Of a stretch of 64,000 nt of DNA, positions 35,702-45,549 are shown in pieces; positions within the stretch are counted from its first letter, which is position 1; the number at the start of each line of letters is the position of its first letter. The position numbers and the translations under genes were made by a program. Source of the DNA: Tetracladium setigerum. Lineage: Eukaryota > Ascomycota > Leotiomycetes > Helotiales. The notes under the pieces were generated by a model, which was not told where the DNA came from, did no database searches, and saw nothing but the letters and a program-made list of their open reading frames with translations. Location of the stretch: NCBI GenBank assembly GCA_031472005.1, contig PZJY01000007.1, positions 2,157,808 to 2,221,807 on the forward strand, given 5' to 3'.

Positions 35702-38700
35702 TCACCAATCGATATTTGTCCCCCCACCCAACGGCTTAACAGCCAACTTCCCCACCCCATCCTCACCGTCCAAAACCTTTGGCTTCCTTCCCCTCCTCCC
35801 CACCCCATCCGGTCCTAACCTTCTATCCAACTTGCTCATCCCATCATCGGGCGCCTCTCCCTTTTTAACCCTCCACTTCTTCGTGCCCAACACGCTATCC
35901 AACTCCTCTACGGACGGCAACTTCAAATAAACCATCCCATCCTCCCTCTCCTCGACCTCAAACGTCGCAATACTAACCTCCTCATCATTCTGACACCTGC
36001 CCGCCTGCTCACCGGTAAGCTCGAAGTTGCGCTTGTGGTTCGGACACGACACCCAGAGCTTATCGTCTTTATCGCCGATCAAGCCATCGGAGAGGACAAA
36101 GGCGCGTTTATGGGGGCACATTTGCTGAGAGGCGAGGTATTTGCCTTTAACGCGGAAGATGGCGAGTTGCGTATCACCGCGTTTAATCGTAGCAGATATC
36201 CCATTCGGCGCTAGATCCGCGCCTTTGAAATGCGATGCCTCGATAATCGGCTGCCAGCTCAAACTAGTCCATTTCGTATTTTTGAAATCCTGCGTCACGC
36301 TCTCCTTGGCCCAGAAAACGGGGCGTTCCTGACCGCGCGACATCTCGACTTCCATGTTCTCGAGCGTCTCCTCCGTGTTGGCAAATTGTTGGAATTTCTT
36401 GGTCAGGGCCGGCACTTCGATGGCTTCGCGCCATTCGTCGAAGAAGGAGCCGACGAGTTCTTGCATTTGCTGTTCGAGGGCGGCGCAGATGCCGAGTTTG
36501 TCGTTGAGAATTACTTCTTTGAGGTACGCTAGTCCGCCGGGGAGGGCTTCGAGCCAGCGCGCGGTACGTTGAAGTTTGTCGGCTGTGCGGATGTAGAACA
36601 TTAAGTAACGGTCGAGGATGGGGATGACATCGTCAGGGGGACGTCTTTGGCGAGGAGTTCGCTGTGTTTGGGTGAGGCGCCGCCGTTGCCGCCGACGAAG
36701 ATGTTGAAGCCTTTTTCGGTGGCGATGAGGCCGAAGCTGGGATTTGGTGTTAGTGATTTGAATTCTGGATAGTGGCTGGAGGACTTACTCTTTGTTTTGA
36801 GCTTCAGCGCATTCTCGTACGCATCCACTGACAGCACCCTTTAACTTGTGCGGACTGCGAACACTCTTGTATCTCTCTTCTAGCCTGACGGCCATTCCAA
36901 CACTATCTGCAAGTCCGTATCGACACCATGTGGAACCCACACAACTCTTTACAGCTCTCAGAGACTTTGCGTAGGCGTGACCAGTTTGCAAACCACCATC
37001 CAGAAGCTCTTTCCAAATGGCAGGAAGATCCTGCTTCTTCGCACCGAACATATCGATTCTCTGCGCACCGGTAATCTTGCAGTACAGGTTCCATTTCTTG
37101 GCCACATTACCCATTACGACCAGCTTATCGGGGGTGATCTCTCCGGCACTAACTCTGGGTACAATCGAGAATGTACCGTTTCGTTGGATGTTACCAAGAT
37201 AACGATCGTTGGTCTCCTGGAGACCGTGGACAGGTGTGTCCATCACGTGGGCGTTGTAGAGTGACGAGAAGATGTTGCCAATACTTGGTTTGCAAGCTTC
37301 GCATCCAGTGCTTTCCTTGTCATTTCCAGCTTCTCTCATCACCTCAGCAAGAGTCTTTAACTTCTTGACTGAGATGATGTTGTAGAGGTCTGCTCGGGAG
37401 TAGTTGAAGTGGGGCAGATGTGGTTCTTGACTTCGTTGCCCATAGCCTTCATTTGAGTGTTGAAGATGCTTGTCACCAAGGGCATGCATCCACCACATCC
37501 AGTTCCAGCTTTTGTGCACGATTTCACATCGCCAATGCTCGTACATTTCCCAGATTTGACGGCTTCCACCACGTCGCCTTTGGTGACATTATGGCAAGAA
37601 CAAATCTGAGTGTCGTCGTCGAGATCATCGCCACCGTCGTCCCCTTCTTTGCTGGCTCCTAGAATGAATTGACTTGGGGGAACTTCGAGTGGTTTTTGGT
37701 TCTTGACCATTGGAACCAGTTTGACGTAATCCCTGGTATCGCCAATCATCATGCCTCCAAGAAGGTATTTGCCATCGAGGGTGAAAAGATATTTTTGTAG
37801 ACGGCTGAGAATGGATCTTTGTAGGTCAATGCCTTGACAGGTGGAGGTGGTGGTCCGTCTGTGAGTTTTGTCAAGGCATCTGGACTTGATGTGCCATTTT
37901 TCGACCTGCCAGCTCGAATAGGCAGATGTTTGGGCCCATCTCTGTCGGCAAAGAAGTCACCGAAACTTGCAACTTCAACGCCCAAGAGCTTCAGTTTGGT
38001 GCTCAAATCTGGTCGCTTGAATTTCCGATACGAGTGTACCTTGGCTTGTGTGAGGTTGAAGGTCAAAACATCCGCCATCTCAATACCGGGCGCAATGAGA
38101 CCGAATGTTTGATTCTCCCAACTTGCACACTCCCCAATGGCGTAAATGTCTGGGATGCTGGTGCTCAAATCTTCCCCGACGACGATTCCACCACCGCGAT
38201 CCGCACATTTGATGCCTGCTGCTCGTGCTAACTCGTCCCTCGCCTTGATACCAATGGCGAAGCAAATTGTTGTGCAATCCATCCTCTCGCCATCTTCAAA
38301 AACCACACCCTTGACGTGATTATCTTCTGTGACTTCAATCTTGCCGACACGCTTCGAAAGGAGGACTTCTAGTCCCATCCCTCTGACTTGCTCTACAACG
38401 AGTCCTCCAGCATCACTATCCAGCTGTCTGCTCAGCACCCATCGATTCCTTTCAATTAATTTGACCTTCTCAAAGGCTTCTAGATCCATCATAGCTTTGG
38501 CAGCTTCGAGACCCAGTAATCCTCCTCCAACTACAGCTCCGGTTGTGCCCTTTCTCGTCGCAGAGAACTCGATCAGTCGCTCGAGATCTTCAATCGTTCT
38601 GTAGACGAAAACGCCTTTGGCATCATGGCCAGGTGTGTGTTTGGGGACCAGGGCATCGGAGCCCGTGGCGATAACAAGGATGTCGTAAGAGACGGTGTCA

Positions 38701-39443
38701 CCGTTCGAGCAGGTTATGGTTTTGGGCTCTGGGTTGATTGCTGTGACTTTGGTATTGATGTGGTAGTTTAATGAACCGGCTGGCGCACTCGTGTACTATA
38801 CAGTCTATCAGCATTGACATATGGAGGTTCGATTGGATGATGTGCCTACCCATTCCTTGGGGTTTAAATATAAATTTTCGACTTTTCGGTGTTCGAAGTA
38901 ACTTGTCAACCCCACTCGGTTGTAAGCAAGATGTGCCTCCTCTCCAATCACCACAATGTCGTATTCTCTTCGTTTTGCATCCAACTTCATCAATTTTTCG
39001 CTAGATGAATGATTAGTACCTCAACATCAAACACGGTGATTTCTGGCTTTGGGGGGCCAAACTCACATAAAACTTATGCCCACCATTCCCAAGCCAATAA
39101 TAACAATTTTCTTCCTCTGTTCCCCTCCATTGCTTACTGGCGCAGTTCCATTACTGGCTTGATCCTCTCCATTAATTGCTGGTTCGGTTCCATTACTGGC
39201 TTGCACTTCTCCATTAATTGCTGGCTCGATTCCACTACTGGCTTGCTCCCCTCCATTAACTGTTGGCTCGATTCCATTACTGGCTTGCTCCTCTCCATTA
39301 ATTGTTTGCTCGATTCCATTACTGGCTTGCTCCCCTCCATCAATGGCTTGATTCTCTGATCCCACCACTCCGTCCGGACCGCCCTCAATTGGACCTCCGT
39401 TCATCTCCACGGCTGGAACCTGGGGCTGCCAATTACTCCCCAT
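35702..39443 (-). CDS. niiA: assimilatory nitrite reductase (three frame breaks)
   Basis: The enzyme reduces nitrite to ammonium with NAD(P)H. Exons are 39443-39067, 39000-38850, 38795-36789 and 36736-35702; introns are 66, 54 and 52 nt. Domains in order: a 14-residue repeat tract (about residues 30-105); an FAD-binding GLGMVG site; an NAD(P)H-binding GGGLLGLEAAKA site; a BFD-like [2Fe-2S] region (CSCHNVTKGD, then GTGCGGC); the siroheme/[4Fe-4S] cysteines CVGSTWC and GCVREC; and a C-terminal Rieske-type region (MCPHKRAF, then SCPNHKRNFELTG). Frame breaks lie at runs 37792-37796, 37414-37417 and 36636-36640, and each is closed by one base. The exons then total 1191 codons, the usual length for fungal nitrite reductases (about 1100-1180 aa). 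Three TGATAAG sites lie upstream, fitting GATA-factor nitrogen control. No nitrate reductase or nitrate transporter gene is adjacent. Confidence 0.9.
39146..39355 (-). repeat. 42-bp coding minisatellite in niiA
   Basis: Five units of 42 bases start at 39146, 39188, 39230, 39272 and 39314, with identical spacing. In frame they encode a 14-residue unit of the type EQASNGIEPAINGE. Units differ by a few substitutions. Confidence 0.85.
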
Positions 39444-39835
39444 GATGTTGGTATAGTCCGGTTGGTTTTGTGCTCAATTCTTGATAGTCAATGGAAACGC
39501 GGACACCCAAGAGACGAGGAGAAAATAATGGAAAGTATTCTTCAAGTGGAAGAAGGAGTAGAAGAGAAGAATTGAAAGAAAGGTAAGAGGAGAATAGGAA
39601 AGACAGGAACAACGAGAACAATAACAGCACAGATCTAGTCCCTTCTTCTCAACACTCTACTCCACTCACAGCTCCTACGTAGGTGTATCTATCTCCATGG
39701 CAGCGAACCCCTCGGAGGGAACTACCCACGCAACTTGGGAGGCAGGGCCAATGATGTTACCGCCATTACCAGCGATCTCGCCCGGAGAAGCTGATCAGTG
39801 GCCAGAGGTCGAGGTGATATCTGCGGCTTTTTTCC

Positions 39836-40054
39836 CCTTATCAAACGATGGTTTGGGTTGGGTGGTGTGGTGCAGAACTCCTCGGGTCGTTGTTTGGAGG
39901 GCAGTTGGGTGGTGGTGTTGATAAGAAGATGTAAAGCCCAGCGATCTGCAAATCAACTTGCATATTGTGGCGTGTGATTGTGTATGAGTGGGTTGGCCAC
40001 CAGGAACAAGTCGTGGTGGTTGGTGGGAGCGGGATGTGGTGGAGAACTGATAAG
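39836..40054. promoter_or_regulatory. cluster of TGATAAG sites upstream of niiA
   Basis: TGATAAG occurs at 39836-39842 (reverse strand), 39919-39925 and 40048-40054, about 390-610 bases upstream of the niiA ATG. GATA sites of this form are bound by AreA/NIT2-type nitrogen regulators in fungi; binding here is inferred. Confidence 0.55.
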
Positions 40055-40666
40055 GAGAGAGCCGGCGGAGATGGCTGGAGATGCTCGATTCTACGGGGTG
40101 CACTGTAGGAAGGAAAAAGTGGTCAAGTACTGAAGTATATCCTCGGACGGCAGAGGGGGATGGATGCCAAGGAAAGAACAAAAAAATGACAAAAAAAGAA
40201 AGAAATGCATCCTTTATCGCCTGTGTATCCCAAATCATCAATACAGTAATAATCCCACGAAGTCGAGACCAATTCACACATGTCAAAATCGCCAGGACCT
40301 GAAAAGCACAGCGGGTCTTGGCGGATTTGGTAATGCGGGAGCTTGGCTCGCTTGGTTATGTAACAAAACTCCATCACGACAACTTTCGGGTGGGAAACGA
40401 GGAGTACATCTGGGATAATCAATGACCACAGCAGCAAGAGAATACAATTGTGAAAACATAGACAAAATATCATACGGCATGTAGTGGAAGGATGCTTGAA
40501 TACCGAGACTCTTTCGTACAATTAATTTTTGATTGTTGCGGGAGTCAAAAAACCCATTTCAGAAAAAAAAAACCTCCGAGACTGACGAGAACCTCTTTTC
40601 TCACCTCACACTCGACACGATGATGAAGACAACTACGCCAATCCGTGCCAAGCAAAAATCCCCAAC

Positions 40667-40826
40667 GGTCGTTTAACTCAGTTGGTTAGAGTGTGTAAGT
40701 ACTGTACCTACAAATCAAGCGAAAACTCATCTACTCGCAAAGATACTAATATCAATCTCTTTACAGGGTGCTAATAATTCCAAATATGTTACGCCAAAGT
40801 CGCGAGTTCGACCCTCGTAATGACCA
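40667..40826 (+). tRNA. tRNA-Ile(AAU) with two introns, one spliceosomal-like in the anticodon stem
   Basis: The acceptor stem GGTCGTT (40667-40673) pairs with AATGACC (40819-40825), discriminator A. The D stem ACTC/GAGT is perfect. The T arm is GCGAG-TTCGACC-CTCGT. The anticodon arm is formed by T40694 plus GGTG (40767-40770), loop CTAATA+A, and CGCCA (40792-40796), giving anticodon AAU. Between T27 and G28 lies a 72-nt insert, 40695-40766. It begins GTAAGT, has ATACTAAT about 16 bases from its end and finishes TTTACAG, as spliceosomal introns do. A second 14-nt insert (40777-40790) sits at the normal tRNA intron position 37/38. A and B boxes and a T8 terminator are present, so RNA polymerase III transcription is expected. 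No mismatch remains in any stem after removing both inserts, apart from G-U pairs. Confidence 0.8.
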
Positions 40827-40842
40827 AATTCTTCTTTTGCAC

Positions 40843-40850
40843 TTTTTTTT
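40843..40850 (+). terminator. T8 polymerase III terminator
   Basis: Eight T residues start 17 bases after the tRNA discriminator base, the expected place for a Pol III stop. Confidence 0.7.
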
Positions 40851-41001
40851 GTTCTTTCCCCATTTCCGCTTTGAAATAACGGCTTTCGTGATTTCGCTTC
40901 TTTTTGGCAATGGCACTGGAATTAAATTGCATCACGGTGAAAAAGATTGCTCATGTATTTTTGTTTTATTGAAGTATATCAAGCAAATGTAGTATTTTAT
41001 A

Positions 41002-41095
41002 TCTTGTCATGTGGACGAGATTCTAAGCGAGAGAGAAGCTGCTCTCTCTCTCTGTCTGGACATCTCGGATTTGCCAACAGTCTATCTGTAAGACA
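41002..41095 (+). repeat. segmental duplication, copy A (tRNA 3' flank)
   Basis: This stretch matches 43660-43740 closely: CTTGTCATG, then GAGATTCTAAGCGAGA, the GGACATCTCGGATTTG segment and CAACAG followed by CTATCT. Both copies lie downstream of a tRNA-Ile sequence at a similar distance, so the tRNA and its flank were duplicated together. Confidence 0.7.
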
Positions 41096-42200
41096 TCAAG
41101 AATAGGTAGAGCAACAAGGCTTCATTCAGGTAGTTGTATTGGGATGCCAAACTGTTGCAGAAGTTGCTTGGACTGAATGGAGTTGACGAATGGCCTTGGG
41201 AAGTTGGGCGTCGCGAGCGTTCTGCGTTGCTGACGGCGGCAGGAAATAGTCTACAAATCTGTGGAGCCTTTAGATCGTGCAAGACTGACAATGAACTGCA
41301 TCATTAGCATGAGAATATACTGAGGTTTGTTTATTTCGTGCGGAGTAGTAGCAGGTTGAAGAATATATTGGGGAGTTTTGAGTTCTGTCAATAGATAATG
41401 GTCGTGCTGATCGCGCTTTGTATACTGTACAGTACTTGTGGCTGTTTAAAGGAGCCGACGGACACAAGACTTTGAATTTGATACAAGGCTAAGGGCAAAG
41501 CCCCCGGTGTCCAATGAAAACTTGAGCTACCCCAATCCAAACCTTCTTACTCTGAAGGAGTACAATGTACCAGTTTCATTTCGGATACCGTGTACCTTCC
41601 ATTGACAGAGTCGAAAGAGTATCTCTCGCTCTTTCTCACGGTGCCGCTTGGGTACTCTGTTCATGTCAGAGCTGCTACCGTAAAATTCGAGGTTGAGAAG
41701 GACACAATTCCTCTCCCCCCGAAATGAGTAGCTCAACGCTCTCCGTCCTCATAGGCAACCCGATTCGAAAAGGATACATCCTGACTCTTATCCATTGGGA
41801 ACAGCATCCTGTGCTTTTTAATCCTTGACTTTCTAAGTTCTTTCCCATTTCCATAGCCGAGAGCTCTGAATAGCCGCTCTGTACCGTATGGCTCAGGAGT
41901 TTTTTTCAAACATTGCCAGCGGGTACATTTGAGTATGTATCTTTCATTTCTGTTATTAAGTTGTCAGCAGTGCTATATGTATTTACAGCTTTCCTTACCC
42001 CTTTTTCGCATATGTGGTGCTAAATCCTGATCTACTTTCGTGTTCTGCTGCCTATCTTGCTGAGTGAATTGATTGCCATGACCATGAAGGATTTGATCTG
42101 CCGTTTAATTAGCAATGCTATGTAATGGAGTGGTATGATTACTAAGATTGTAGGATGGTGTAATTACCTAGCCCTAGTTGTTGTAGGCTTGGCAGCTGAG
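41096..42200. other. intergenic, nothing recognised
   Basis: No coding or RNA gene is supported between the duplicated tRNA flank and the 3' end of the 42201-42944 gene. Confidence 0.4.
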
Positions 42201-42944
42201 CTATCTTGAGGTTAGTACGAGCAATAGTAAGATGATTGCATTGATAGGGAGTGACTGGGTTGATTTAATACTTTGTTGAGTACTCATGTTCCATGCATTA
42301 GGCGTAGGTACTTCCTGCGAGCCAGGGGCCGAAGGTTGAAATGATCGACTTCTGTCTGCATCGTCCGGTCTGGTACTGGTGTATTCGTCGATGAGGACTG
42401 TAGAATGATCGCCTTCTATCTGCATCAGCCGGTCTCGTACTGGTGCATCTGTCGATGAGGACTGTAGAGTTTTTGCCCTCCCCCGCTTCCTCGTCTCATT
42501 TTGAGCGTGGAATAGGCGAGGATCATTGAGAGTAATGACGATCCTCTCATGCACCTCCAGCCGTTGAAGTGCTCCGAGAAATGCTTTTTTCAACTCTGGG
42601 GGCCAATCCTCCAACTTGACGATATCTTGCTGGTTCTTCCCACTATGAAAATGAACCAGGGCTAAGAGAAGAATTGGTTTCATCCCTTCGCTGTCGACTC
42701 GAAGCTCGGCGAGTCTTTTATAACCCGTACCTTTTCCACCGTTGGAATCGTACGCTCTCCTCGTCCATTTGATCACTTCTTCCTCTTTGTAATCGATCGT
42801 TTTGTCTTGGATCTTGCCTAAAATTACTTGTAGCTTGTTAAGCAGGTTAGTGGCTTCGTGAAAGAGCTTCCATTCTTTGGGATATCTGTGCATAGTCTGA
42901 AAAAGAGATTCATATACATTCTCATCCTGATTAGACTTCGACAT
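42201..42944 (-). CDS. unrecognised protein with internal duplication, 247 aa
   Basis: A single frame from the ATG at 42944; an in-frame TTG further upstream was not used. I do not recognise the family. Residues 1-160 look folded and mostly helical, with a KWTRRAYDSNGGKGTG segment and a WPPELKKAFLGALQRLE helix. Residues of about 165-215 contain two related units of roughly 20-22 residues (STDAPVRDRLMQIEGD and a similar TSTRPDDADRS unit). They come from a tandem DNA duplication at about 42340-42470. The last 15 residues (INAIILLLLVLTSR) are hydrophobic and could be a tail anchor, or may mark an intron misread as coding. The gene is flanked by the two duplicated tRNA-Ile segments. Confidence 0.5.
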   Translation of the reverse strand: MSKSNQDENVYESLFQTMHRYPKEWKLFHEATNLLNKLQVILGKIQDKTIDYKEEEVIKWTRRAYDSNGGKGTGYKRLAELRVDSEGMKPILLLALVHFHSGKNQQDIVKLEDWPPELKKAFLGALQRLEVHERIVITLNDPRLFHAQNETRKRGRAKTLQSSSTDAPVRDRLMQIEGDHSTVLIDEYTSTRPDDADRSRSFQPSAPGSQEVPTPNAWNMSTQQSIKSTQSLPINAIILLLLVLTSR

Positions 42945-43256
42945 GGAGACGGATTCCGGGAATGAGTAGGAAAGGATAAACAAAAGCTGGTCTATGGGTG
43001 GCTGGAAGGGACTCTCTGATCGCTTGGTAATTGCTGCTGAGGTTGGGCTCCACAAACGTGGCAGTCAATCTAAGCCGAAAGCGGTCGCTTATATCATCAG
43101 ACAACGCCTGGGAGCGTTTTCTTGGCGCCCCAAAACCTTCCTACCTTTTGATAAAAGTCATAATTGGAGCCAAGAACGGAGAACTTTGTACCGAACATTA
43201 CATCTAACTTTTTCAAGAATTTCGAACAGGCTCTCAAAAGTTGCCTTATTCGGCGT

Positions 43257-43499
43257 GCTCGATTAGCTCGCCTGGTTAGAGCGTGTTAGTCCATTTGGCC
43301 CTCTTGGCAACAAGGGTCTCTGGCCGTCCATTCGCTAAGAGAGAGACTTCGGGTCTCTCATTGGCTAAGAGGGTCATCCCTGTTGTCAATAGGGCCTACT
43401 AGGTATTGTAGGGGCGCTAATAGTCCTGTCTTCAACAGATCGAAGCTAATAATGTCTATCTATCACTATGTTCGCGAGTTCGATCCTCATAATAACTAA
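43257..43499 (+). pseudogene. degenerate tRNA-Ile copy with spliceosomal-like insert
   Basis: The 5' half is intact: acceptor GCTCGAT, D arm GCTC...GAGC, then G and T. An insert from 43285 to about 43411 begins GTTAGT and ends TTGTAG at the same 27/28 position as in the two good genes. After it, the anticodon-loop word CTAATA appears twice (43417 and 43446) and the CGCCA strand is missing. The 3' end (CTCATAATAACT) no longer pairs with the acceptor stem. Compared with the 40667 gene, the 3' end differs by C-to-T and G-to-A changes. It is called a tRNA pseudogene. Confidence 0.7.
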
Positions 43500-43659
43500 A
43501 GATTATCTTTTGCACTATTTTTGGTCCTCTTTTAAATACCTTTCTGATCCTTTCACTCCATTGTTGGGTTGGAATTGCATTGGATTGGATTACGTTATAT
43601 AGCGGTGAGAATGCTTCCACTCTTTCATAGAGTGCAAGGAATAAGTATAGGATTTTAAC

Positions 43660-43740
43660 TTGTCATGCCTGTTGAAGAGATTCTAAGCGAGAAACTGCTC
43701 TCTTTCTGGACATCTCGGATTTGTCAACAGCCTATCTTTT
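43660..43740 (+). repeat. segmental duplication, copy B
   Basis: This is the counterpart of 41002-41095, lying about 160 bases after the degenerate tRNA. Sequence agreement is high over the segments GAGATTCTAAGCGAGA and GGACATCTCGGATTTG. Confidence 0.7.
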
Positions 43741-44558
43741 GGAGCTCAAGAGTAAAGCATGAATCCGGTGTTAAAACCTTTTGTTAATTGTCTTTGCTTT
43801 ATACAAAATTGAAAACAACACCATGCTTCTTATTTTTGTATGTTTTGTCTTCTCCATGTCAGCGTAAGGGAAAAGCTGAAAGTAGTTCCTTAGACACTTC
43901 ACATACTCATGATAATTCCGGCTTGACACAGCTACCAATCCATATCTTGGGTGTCTCAATAGTGCAGAATTGTGTTTATCTGTTTAGTGTTTCTCTAGCA
44001 CCTCTTTAGTGTTAGATAAAGTGTGAATTCCCAGCTTCGAAAGACCAAGTGAAAGCACCTTCAAGACTTCGAACTGCTCAAGCCAAACACAGTTCACTTT
44101 GTCAAGCATTCACCACCATTAGGTTTTACAGAATTTACACTCTTTATTTCTGCCTTGCCCCAGTAACACACACAATACCCTTCTCTTCACACTCTCCATC
44201 TCCGCTTCCGCTACCACGACGACCACAACAACAACGACGACAACAACAAAATCGACTCGCACGCGCACAAAGTCCCCTTAAATTACGCCTATCAAACTTC
44301 TCCCCAGATAAAAAGGTCTCAACTGCTATGATGCCAGATATCCAGCCACGATTGAACAGCCGTGCTGGATAACTCTCACCCAAAATTTACGAGGCGTCAA
44401 ACAAACTCCGTACCGGCAGTTGATCCAACATCAACAACCCCAAATCCAAGAACTCCAAATCCATCAACACCACAAATCCGACGGCCCATCCATCTTAATC
44501 TCCACAAACACCAAACACCAGACACCAGACACCACCTCAAGACATAAATAAAATCAAA

Positions 44559-45335
44559 ATGTCCGATCCACCACCCCCCTCAACCCACCACCCCTCCACC
44601 TCCGCAAAGCCATCACAAATCCCAAACAACCCAAACAACCCAAACAAACGCAAAACCCCAGATGACACCAAAAACACCAACCTAATCCGCCATCTAAAAT
44701 CAACAACGACCTACCCCCTCCTCCTCACCACAACCACAAAATACACTCCCAACCAACATCCGCCTCACAACATCGCCTTCCGCATTGGCAACGACCCGCG
44801 ATTAAGAGAATTAGATCGGTATTATGCGAGTGAGGAGGGAGATAAAGTGAGTATTGGTGATATTTTGGGATTGCTTGTGAATGGGGTTGAGGGGGTTTTG
44901 GGGTGTGTGGAGAGGGAGGAGGGGGAAGGGAGGAAGTTGGATGGGGAAGTGGATAGGACGGAGATGGGAAGGGAGGCGAGGAAGAGAAATGTAGTTTTGG
45001 AGATTGAGGTTGTTGTTAGGGCTTGGGTTGAGGATGATGATGATGATGGGGTTGATGGGAATGGGATGGGTGAGAAGTGTGGTGGTGATGGTGGTGGTGA
45101 ACAAGAGGAATTGCAAGGACGGGAATTCAAGAAACGCAGAAGACCTACCATCAACAATGCAGAGAAAGAAAAGACTGCTTATAAGAAAGAAGAAGACGAG
45201 CTCAGCACTGCAAATGACTCGAACCAGAAGAGAATGCAACAACTCTTCATCCATGACGATGAAATGTCGCCAACGAAGCGAAGCTCGACGGATGTTGGCT
45301 TTGATGAAAGTCCCGCGAAAAGAAGAATGTGGTAG
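44559..45335 (+). CDS. unrecognised acidic/basic nuclear-type protein, 258 aa
   Basis: A single exon from ATG 44559, which follows an A-rich leader. Residues 1-45 are Pro/Asn/Ser-rich. Residues 48-165 look folded (IRHLKSTTTYPLLLTTTTKY, then IAFRIGNDPRLRELDRYY and ISIGDILGLLVNGVEG-like helices). An acidic DDDDDG stretch follows, then a bipartite basic motif (FKKRRRP) near residue 195. The tail holds SPTKRSS and SPAKRRMW, which resemble cyclin-dependent kinase sites beside basic residues. A nuclear protein is a reasonable inference; the family is not recognised. The neighbour on the 3' side, the MFS gene, is convergent, with 214 bases between them. Confidence 0.6.
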   Translation: MSDPPPPSTHHPSTSAKPSQIPNNPNNPNKRKTPDDTKNTNLIRHLKSTTTYPLLLTTTTKYTPNQHPPHNIAFRIGNDPRLRELDRYYASEEGDKVSIGDILGLLVNGVEGVLGCVEREEGEGRKLDGEVDRTEMGREARKRNVVLEIEVVVRAWVEDDDDDGVDGNGMGEKCGGDGGGEQEELQGREFKKRRRPTINNAEKEKTAYKKEEDELSTANDSNQKRMQQLFIHDDEMSPTKRSSTDVGFDESPAKRRMW

Positions 45336-45549
45336 GAAGAGGCTGCAAAGGTCGAGGAGGCGAAGAGGATAGAAATGATAGTGACTATAAATACAATCTG
45401 TACAAAAAATTTAACGTTGATATCTTCGTTTTAAGTGATTGGGGCTACTTTTATATCCAAAATCTAGAGATTATCGTCAGAAATCAGCTATCATATGACC
45501 TTTGACCATCAAAACTGTCTGCTTTTTTTTTGGATCCAGGGCCAAGCTT

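Noticed and set aside
35702..39443. niiA as a true pseudogene
   Set aside because: All three breaks are single-base homopolymer losses of the same kind as in six other genes, and all cofactor motifs are intact.
43257..43499. A third functional tRNA-Ile
   Set aside because: The 3' strands of the acceptor and anticodon stems do not pair even after removing the insert.
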